From: JACCXG01 sp963717745 | GTDB lineage: Bacteria; Acidobacteriota; Vicinamibacteria; Vicinamibacterales; 2-12-FULL-66-21 | Assembly: GCA_963717745.1 (NCBI GenBank) | Contig: CAVQXJ010000031.1 | Location: forward strand, 1 to 64,000 | Reading direction: 5' to 3' | DNA length: 64,000 nt | Part shown: positions 58,174-64,000 of the stretch, one piece after another | How positions within the stretch are numbered: position 1 is the stretch's first letter | Layout of the letters: each line of letters starts with the position of its first letter | Position numbers and translations under genes: made by a program | The notes under the pieces: model-generated | Told to the model about the DNA's origin: nothing | What the model saw: the letters and a program-made list of their open reading frames with translations, nothing else | The model's database searches: none

Positions 58174-58305
58174 GATCTTCCAGAGTCAGTCGAACCATCT
58201 GGGTTGAAGGCGTTGCGTTCAGCTGGTTGCAGCGTCGTAGACCCCGATGCTTCGAGCGGCTCGGACCACGGACCACGGACCGAGAACCGCGGACCGCGGA
58301 CTGCG
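58141..58305. repeat. AGTCCGT-type palindromic repeat element, copy 3
   Basis: The left arm (58141-58170) is GGTCCGTGGTCCG units lying inside the end of the ADOP gene. The right arm (about 58260-58305) is CGGACCACGGACC units. The core of about 80 bases has CAGCTGGTTGCAGCGT, ACCCCGATGCTTCGAGCGG and ACCATCTGGGTTGAAGG, shared in large part with copies 1 and 2. Confidence 0.8.
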
Positions 58306-58308
58306 AGC

Positions 58309-60865
58309 TCAGAATTTCAGGCGAGTCCCGATCCACACGCGCAGGGGAGCGCCGGGGGCGTAGAAGGTCGAGTGTCTGACGGGGAACTCGCCGCCGATGG
58401 CGGGGAACGGGCGCGCGACGAATGCGCCGCTGGCGGTGAAGGCGAGCGGGCCGAGTTGGGCCGCGGTGTGGTAGCGGCGATCGAACAGATTGGTCATCTG
58501 CGCCAGGATTTCGATCCGCGAGGTGAGGCGATAGCCGGCGCCGAGATTCACGACGGCGTAGCCCGGGATCGACCCCGGACCGAGGTAGTAGGTGCCATCC
58601 GGCTCGTGCTGGTTGTTTTCGTTGCCGCGCGCGTACGAGCCGGACACCGCCAGCAGATCGACATCGATCGAGAGCTTCGCGCCGAGCGCCACGTCCGCGT
58701 AACTCTTGAACATGTGGCGCGGGATCAGCGGGAGATGGTGGCCGGGCTCGATCTCGATGGCCCCGTCGAGGCCGGGTGCTCCGTCCGCCGCGGCGTCGTT
58801 GCTGCGGTTGCTTTCGCCGTTGACGATCTCCTCGCTTTCGTAGGTCGCGGCCAGGAATGTATAGCCGCCACCGATCGTCACGGGGCCGAACCGGCGATGC
58901 GCGCCGAGCTCCACTCCCTGGCGGCGGGTCGCGCCGAAGTTCCTGAAATACCCGAACCCGGTCTGGTCGGACAGGACGAAGAGGATGTCGTCATGGTTGT
59001 CGGCGCGGAACAGGCCGGCGCTCCAGTTGACGCCGCGGTAGTCGCCCCGGGCGCCCGCTTCCCACGTGCCGGTGACCACTTGCGCCAGCGGCGGATCGCC
59101 CGCCATCGCGTTCGGCAGCTTGCACGGCTCCTCCGGATCGGCGCAGCCCAGCTCGATTGAGGTCGGCGCCCGGCTGCCTTCCCCGTAACCGCCGTAGAGA
59201 TTCAGCGTGCGCATCGGGCTGAAGGTCACCCCGATTGCCGGATTGAAACGTCCGAAGGCGTGATCGCCGTCGAGCGATCCCGCCCCGCCTCCCGGCGTGA
59301 TCGCGTCGCGGTTGCGAACCGCGCTGCGGTTGTAGCGTCCCGACAGGGTCACGGTCCAGGACGGACCGATGGAGAGCGTGTTGGCCGCGTAGACACTGAC
59401 CGTCTGAATCAGGCCATCCAGATCCACGCGCGTGTCGAACGGCTCGCCGTCGATCTCGCCGCCAGTGGCTCCGTCGCCGAAGGCGCCGACGCCGGTGACG
59501 CTGCGATCAGGATTGAGATAGCCCAGCTCGGTGGACTGCACGAAGCCGACGCGGCTCCGGTCGTAGCCGCCCCCCGCCGTGAATTGATTGCCGCCGCTGG
59601 CGAACGCGTCGCGGCGGGTGAGCTGGGCGAACGCGCCGCCGTTGTGCTGCGAGGTGTCGCTGGTGTTGACCAGCCCGTTGCACTTTTGCCGCCGGCTCGT
59701 CCTGGAGGAGCACGTTGGCGATGCAGCGCCACGACGGGAACGGCGTGTTGGCCGCCGTGGCGCCACTCGCCGGGACACCGGTATAGCCGGCCGCGGCCAA
59801 CGCGGCCAGTTCCGCGGCACTCGGCTGGTAAATCGCCTGATCGAGCGCGTCTTCGTTGACGTCGCCGTTGAACGCCTCGGTCCGGATATGGCGGTAGTAG
59901 GCGTTCCCCGAGAGCGACAGCCTGCCGCTCACGGTGTGCCGGGTCGTGACGTTCAGCAGGGTCGAGCGGTTCCTGGTGATGTCCGGCTTGGTGTAGACGC
60001 TCGCGTAGTCGCGGTCGAGCAGGGCCTGCTCCTGAAGCCCGTTGCCATTCAGCGCGTTGTCCGAGAATCCCGCCCCGACCGCGAGCTCGTGTTGCGGACG
60101 CTGCCACCCGACCTTGCCGAAGGCCTGGCGCACCTCCGACGGCGAGTCGTCGCGCCAGCCGTCCTCGCTGAACAGGTTGCCTGCGACATACCAGTGCAAC
60201 CCGTTGGTCCGGTGTCCACCGTGCTCGGCCTCGATCGACCGTCGCACGTCGCTGCCGTAGGTCGCCTGGACCGTGGTGCCGGCGCTCGACAGCCCGCTCT
60301 TGGTCTGAATCGCGAGGGCACCGCCAAGGGTGTTGAGACCGAACAGCGGATTCGACCCCGGCATCACCGTGGTCGTGGAAATCGCGAGGCGCGGAATCAG
60401 ATCCCAGCTCACGACATCGCCGAACGGCTGATTCAGGCGGACGCCATCCATGTAGACGGAAAGGCCCTGCGGGGTGCCGAGCAGCGGCGAGGCGGTGTAG
60501 CCGCGATAGTTGATATCCGGCTGAAACGGGTTGTTCTGGATATCGTTGGCGAAGACGCCGTTGACCCGCCGGGTCAGATAGCCGGAGAGGTCCACCGCAC
60601 CGGTGCGCTCGAGGTCCTGGGCCGTCAGGAGCTGCACCGGCGCCGGCAGCTTCTCGATCGGCAGATCAACGCCTGGCAGCGGCGCCGACTCGATCACGGT
60701 CACCGTCGTCGCGAATACGGGCTGCGGTCCGGAGGGCGTTTGAGGGGGAGTCGATGGCGCCGGTGGCGCCGGCTGCGACGTCTGGGCGCCCGGCACGGAC
60801 GCGGCGACGGTGAAGATGATGACGGCCGCGGCCAGCCACGCCGATTGTCTCCGCGTCTTCTTCAT
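58309..60865 (-). CDS. TonB-dependent receptor, one frameshift
   Basis: An outer-membrane receptor of about 850 residues without the CNA-B-type prefix. From ATG 60865: signal peptide (AAAVIIFTVAASVPGAQ), a Pro-rich linker, a plug (APVQLLTAQDLERTGAVDLS; INYRGYTASPLLGTPQGLSV; LFGLNTLGGALAIQTK) and the barrel. The frame breaks near 59690 (LLQDEPAAK, then CNGLVNTSDTSQHNGGAF). The barrel ends with the family closing strands (NLFDRRYHTAAQLGPLAF; WIGTRLKF). The overall type is a siderophore or vitamin receptor of the FepA/BtuB-like plan; the ligand is unknown. The break leaves both halves well conserved, suggesting an error or a very recent mutation. Confidence 0.82.
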
Positions 60866-61021
60866 CCGTCACACCTCATCCGCCAAACCTCCAGGTCGCG
60901 TGCCAAACCGGGCGACACCCACTCTTCATATAGTCCGGTTCGGGCCGGATTGTTTACCCAGCTTCCCAATAAGAGCGGGGCCGGCGGTTGTCACGCTGCG
61001 ATCGTGTCCACGGCGCCTGAC

Positions 61022-61380
61022 GGCGCTGGCGGCCTTCGGCCGCACGACGAGACGACGACGACACGACGAAACCTGGTGAGTCACTTCGACGGATTGCGTC
61101 CCGCTGGCGGCGCCGCGCTTCGCGCGGTGGCAGGAGTGAGGGACGGCACGGATCACAAGTAGCACAGAACCGCCCCGGCCACTTGCGATCCGTCCCGTCC
61201 CTCACTCCTGCCACCGCCGGCCGGAACGGCCGGCGTCGCGGCCAGCGGGGAGAGCCATTGAGATCAGGTCGAAGGGGGCATTCTACAAAGATGGCTGCGT
61301 GTGCCGACGTGGCCGGTTGCTTTCTTAACGTCGTTGTCGTCGCATCGTCGTTTCGTCGTGCGGCCGAAGGCCGCCAGCGC
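61022..61380. repeat. Nested inverted-repeat element
   Basis: Outer arms 61022-61067 (GGCGCTGGCGGCCTTCGGCC then CGACGA-type units) and 61328-61380 (complement, ending GGCCGCCAGCGC) enclose inner arms 61128-61162 and 61180-61214. The inner arms match at nearly every position over 35 bases (GTGGCAGGAGTGAGGGACGG). A smaller GCCGGCCGG...CCGGC palindrome lies between. Confidence 0.8.
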
Positions 61381-61464
61381 GCCGCAGGCGACGTGACCCG
61401 AGGGCAGCGTGACAGCGAACATCGGAGGAAGAGACTCGTGTTCGCGGGTCGGAAAAGATTTTAT

Positions 61465-61496
61465 CTACCTATGTAGAAAAAATTCTACATAGGTAG
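61465..61496. promoter_or_regulatory. Exact palindrome (PadR operator) over the promoter of the next gene
   Basis: The 14-base arms CTACCTATGTAGAA and TTCTACATAGGTAG are exact complements around AAAA. Possible -35 TAGAAA (61474-61479) and -10 TAAGAT (61497-61502) boxes are 17 bases apart; the palindrome covers the -35 and the spacer. The ATG at 61511 lies eight bases past the -10, again suggesting a leaderless start. Confidence 0.65.
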
Positions 61497-61510
61497 TAAG
61501 ATGCGCCCCG

Positions 61511-61828
61511 ATGAATCTCACCTATCCCACCACCCTGGTGCTCCACGCGCTCGCCAACGGGCTGCGGCACGGGTTCGATGTGATCGATGCCACCGGGCTC
61601 GCCAGCGGCACCGTTTATCCGATCCTGCGCCGCCTCGAGCGCGAGGGGCTGGTGTCGGCGTCCTGGGAAGATGCCGCGATCGCCCAGGCAGAGCAGCGGC
61701 CGCCCCGCCGCTACTACGAGCTGGCGCCGGCGGGCCGGGCGGTGCTCACGACCGCGGCGGCGCGCTACCGGGTCCCGCGGGCGATCGCGTCGCGGGTGCG
61801 CCGGCTGCGCCCGGCGAGGTCGTCGTGA
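61511..61828 (+). CDS. PadR family regulator
   Basis: A 105-residue PadR repressor: TTLVLHALANGLRHGFDVID, ATGLASGTVYPILRRLEREG, wing PPRRYYELAPAGRAVLTTAA and a short arginine-rich end. Its TGA overlaps the GTG of the ADOP gene (GTGA at 61825-61828), so the pair is translationally coupled. The exact palindrome upstream is its likely autoregulatory site. Confidence 0.88.
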   Translation: MNLTYPTTLVLHALANGLRHGFDVIDATGLASGTVYPILRRLEREGLVSASWEDAAIAQAEQRPPRRYYELAPAGRAVLTTAAARYRVPRAIASRVRRLRPARSS

Positions 61829-64000
61829 GCGCCCGGCTGGCGTTGCGGCTGGCCCGCGCCATCATCCGGGCCGTGGCGGTGCTCGTCCCCGGCGTCGCGC
61901 GCGCGGACTGGGTGCGCGAGTGGCACGCGGAACTGCATCATCAGTCCCACCACCGGTCTCGCCAGCAGCCATTCACCTGGAGAACGCACATGGCTCTCAT
62001 CACCCGGGCGCTCGGCGCCCTGCCCGACGCGGCGTGGCTCAGGCGCCAGTTCACCCTCGATGCGGATGCGGTCCACGATGCCGGCCACGCGGTGCGGATG
62101 CTGGTGAAGACCCCGGGATTCACCGTGATCGCGCTGCTGGTCTTCGCCGTCGGCATCGGCGCCGCCACCGCGATCGTCAGCATCGCCGACGCGTTGTTCA
62201 TGCGGCCGATGGCGGTGACGCAGCCCGAACGGGTGGTCACACTTTGGCAGCACAACCGCGAGACCGGCGCCGGCCGGCTGGACGTGGCGCCCGGCAATGC
62301 CCTCGACTGGATGGCGCGCGCCCGCTCGTTCGAGGCGGTGGCGATGGCCGAGCCGATGCGGTTCAACACCAATTTCGCCGGCCGCGAGCCCGACTACGTG
62401 TACGCCGCGATCGTCGGCGAACAGTTCTTCCGCGTGCTCGGGACGCCGGTCCTGCACGGACGATCGTTCCTGCCGCAGGAGTACCAGCGCGGCGGCCCTC
62501 GGGTCGTGGTCATGAGTCATTCGATGTGGGCCAGCCGCTACGGCAGCAATCCCTCCATCGTCGGCTCGTCGCTGCGTCTCGATACCGGCGACGCGTACAC
62601 CGTCGTTGGCGTGCTGCCTCCCGGCGTGGAGCTGCGCCCGTTCGACGATCGCGCAAGGCGCCCAGAGCCGATGCTCTGGCTGCCGAAGCAGGGGTTCCTG
62701 CCGGTGGAGGCGACGCTGCGGACCCAGGCGTACTGGAACGTGATCGCGCGCCTGCGGCCGGGCGTCTCGGTAGCGGCGGCGCAGGCGGAGCTCACCGCGA
62801 TCTCGACCCAGCTGGCCAGCCAGTATCCGCAGACCAACGCGCGGATCTCGGCCGAGGTGGTGCCGCTCCGCGCCCATCTCGTCGGCAGTCTGCGCGACGT
62901 CCTGCCGATGCTGATCGGGGCCGCGGCGATCCTGTTGATCGTGGCGTGCGCCAACGTCGCCAGCCTGCTCCTGGCGCGCGGCGCGTCGCGCGGCCGGGAG
63001 TTCGCGGTGCGCCAGGCCCTCGGCGCTCACCGCTTCCGCCTGGTCCGCCAGATGCTGGTCGAGACGCTGCTGCTGGCGGCCGCCGGCGGCGTGATTGGCC
63101 TGGTGGTCGCGCGCTGGGTGCTCGATACGATCGCGGCGCTGCGGCCGCGGGACATCGCCCTCGTCGACGCCATCCCGATTGACGCGCGCGGCGCGGTGAT
63201 CGCCTGCGGGGTGACGGTCGTCGCCGCGCTCGTCTCTGCGCTCATGCCGGCGATGCAGCTGTCGCGTCCGACGGCGGTTCTCGCGTTGAGGGAGGGCCGG
63301 ACCAGCTCCCGGCGCGGCCTGCGCGGTGCCCTGGTGATCCTGGAGATCGCCGCCGCGCTGATCCTGGCGGTCGGGGCGGGCCTGATGGTGCGGAGCTTCA
63401 TCTCGATCCAGCAGGTCGATCCAGGCTTCAGCCGCGACCAGGTGTCGGTGCTCCAGCTGTTCGCGACGCGCCGGATCGATACCGCGCCCAAACGGGTGGT
63501 CTTCTTTCAACAGGCGCTCGACCGCATCCGTGCGCTGCCCGGCGTCGTGGCGGCGGGTGCGACAACCTCGATGCCGTTCGGTGAGGCGAGGGTCATCGTC
63601 CGGGTACCGTTCGTGGTCGCCGGCCGGCCGGCCGCGTCGGGCGAAGCGGCGATCGCCTACACCTCCGCGATCAGCGGCGACTACTTCGGCGCGATGCGCG
63701 TGCCGCTCCTCGGCGGCCGGCTGTTCGATGCCACCGACTCGTCCTCGTCTCGTCAAGTTGTGCTGGTGTCGCGGAGTGCGGCCCGGCAGTTCTGGGGAGA
63801 CGCCGATCCGGTGGGATCCCGACTGAGGTTCCGATTCACTGGCGCTGGCTACGACGCGGAAGTCGTGGGAGTGGTCGGCGACGTCCGGCACGAGGGGCTC
63901 GACTCGCCAGCCGCCCCCGAGGTGTATCTGCCGTACGCGCAGTCGGGCTTCTACGGGCTCACCTTCGTCGTCCGCACCGCGCCGGGCTCGCCGGCCGACT
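61825..64000 (+). CDS. ADOP-type MacB/FtsX permease, cut by the window end
   Basis: From GTG 61825 the frame is open to the end of the window (725 codons). It starts with a short prefix (VPGVARADWVREWHAELHHQ), then the first TM unit (HAVRMLVKTPGFTVIALLVF), a periplasmic core (VVVMSHSMWASRYGSNPSIV; YTVVGVLPPGVELRPFD), the central FtsX pair (ILLIVACANVASLLLARGAS) and the second core (VVLVSRSAARQFWGDADPVG), with no frameshift seen. About 100-130 residues including the last TM unit lie beyond 64000. It is coupled to the PadR gene. An ATG at 61990 in frame is an alternative start. Confidence 0.88.
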   Translation, partial: MSARLALRLARAIIRAVAVLVPGVARADWVREWHAELHHQSHHRSRQQPFTWRTHMALITRALGALPDAAWLRRQFTLDADAVHDAGHAVRMLVKTPGFTVIALLVFAVGIGAATAIVSIADALFMRPMAVTQPERVVTLWQHNRETGAGRLDVAPGNALDWMARARSFEAVAMAEPMRFNTNFAGREPDYVYAAIVGEQFFRVLGTPVLHGRSFLPQEYQRGGPRVVVMSHSMWASRYGSNPSIVGSSLRLDTGDAYTVVGVLPPGVELRPFDDRARRPEPMLWLPKQGFLPVEATLRTQAYWNVIARLRPGVSVAAAQAELTAISTQLASQYPQTNARISAEVVPLRAHLVGSLRDVLPMLIGAAAILLIVACANVASLLLARGASRGREFAVRQALGAHRFRLVRQMLVETLLLAAAGGVIGLVVARWVLDTIAALRPRDIALVDAIPIDARGAVIACGVTVVAALVSALMPAMQLSRPTAVLALREGRTSSRRGLRGALVILEIAAALILAVGAGLMVRSFISIQQVDPGFSRDQVSVLQLFATRRIDTAPKRVVFFQQALDRIRALPGVVAAGATTSMPFGEARVIVRVPFVVAGRPAASGEAAIAYTSAISGDYFGAMRVPLLGGRLFDATDSSSSRQVVLVSRSAARQFWGDADPVGSRLRFRFTGAGYDAEVVGVVGDVRHEGLDSPAAPEVYLPYAQSGFYGLTFVVRTAPGSPAD

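Larger units (their letters stand above)
60866..61510. other. Intergenic region dominated by nested palindromes
   Basis: No gene was recognised in these 645 bases. Most of it is the nested inverted-repeat element at 61022-61380; the right end holds the PadR promoter and operator. Confidence 0.6.

Noticed and set aside
61587..63182. 531-residue frame overlapping PadR and ADOP
   Set aside because: Out of frame with both real genes and Arg/Gly-rich; the true ADOP frame is open from 61825 to the window end.

Overview
The window is high-GC bacterial DNA that most resembles an acidobacterium of the Vicinamibacteria type. The evidence is gene content. There are six large MacB/FtsX-like permeases of the ADOP class (acidobacterial duplicated orphan permease), most with a PadR regulator beside them. 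There are also a TIGR02999-type ECF sigma factor, a Ser/Thr kinase with TolB-like and TPR domains, a TonB-dependent receptor with an N-terminal carboxypeptidase-regulatory-like domain, and a PEP-CTERM protein. No rRNA or tRNA gene was recognised, and no CRISPR array.

Layout. 0.1-4.1 kb: a leftward redox operon (aldo/keto reductase, cyclophilin-like protein, Tat-exported cupin, SDR) divergent from a LysR regulator. 4.3-15 kb: a decayed region with remnants of a cytochrome c peroxidase, a serine hydrolase, a PadR-like regulator, an arginase, a large secreted metallohydrolase-like protein, an IleRS C-terminus and a PadR/ADOP pair, plus a stray copy of the prs 3' end. 15.2-29.9 kb: prs, PadR/membrane-protein/ADOP operons, a GNAT, a crystallin-fold lipoprotein, an M28 peptidase and a TPR protein. 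29.9-36.3 kb: a VapBC-type toxin-antitoxin pair, a spermidine-synthase-like protein, a double-domain esterase, and a sigma factor convergent with a receptor-like kinase. 36.7-45.5 kb: an IS630 remnant, then a secreted-protein operon whose centre is a 2263-residue SBBP/HYR protein ending in an M19-dipeptidase-like domain, followed by a PEP-CTERM protein. 45.5-49.8 kb: VOC proteins, phosphofructokinase, an FAD monooxygenase and a PadR. 50-61 kb: a HTH/periplasmic-binding-fold regulator divergent from a SusC-like TonB receptor, a PadR/ADOP pair and a second TonB receptor. 61.5 kb to the end: another PadR/ADOP pair, cut by the window edge.

Two patterns stand out. First, many intergenic gaps carry palindromic elements whose arms are short tandem repeats (AGTCCGT, TTTCCAG, TCCCAAC, CAGGAG and CGACGA units). 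Three copies of the AGTCCGT type share a conserved core of about 80 bp, so they form a genuine repeat family. One copy encodes the C-terminus of an ADOP permease. Second, many otherwise intact genes (prs, three ADOPs, a TonB receptor, a PadR, an esterase) carry single frameshifts. These may be assembly errors and should be checked against reads before any biological reading.
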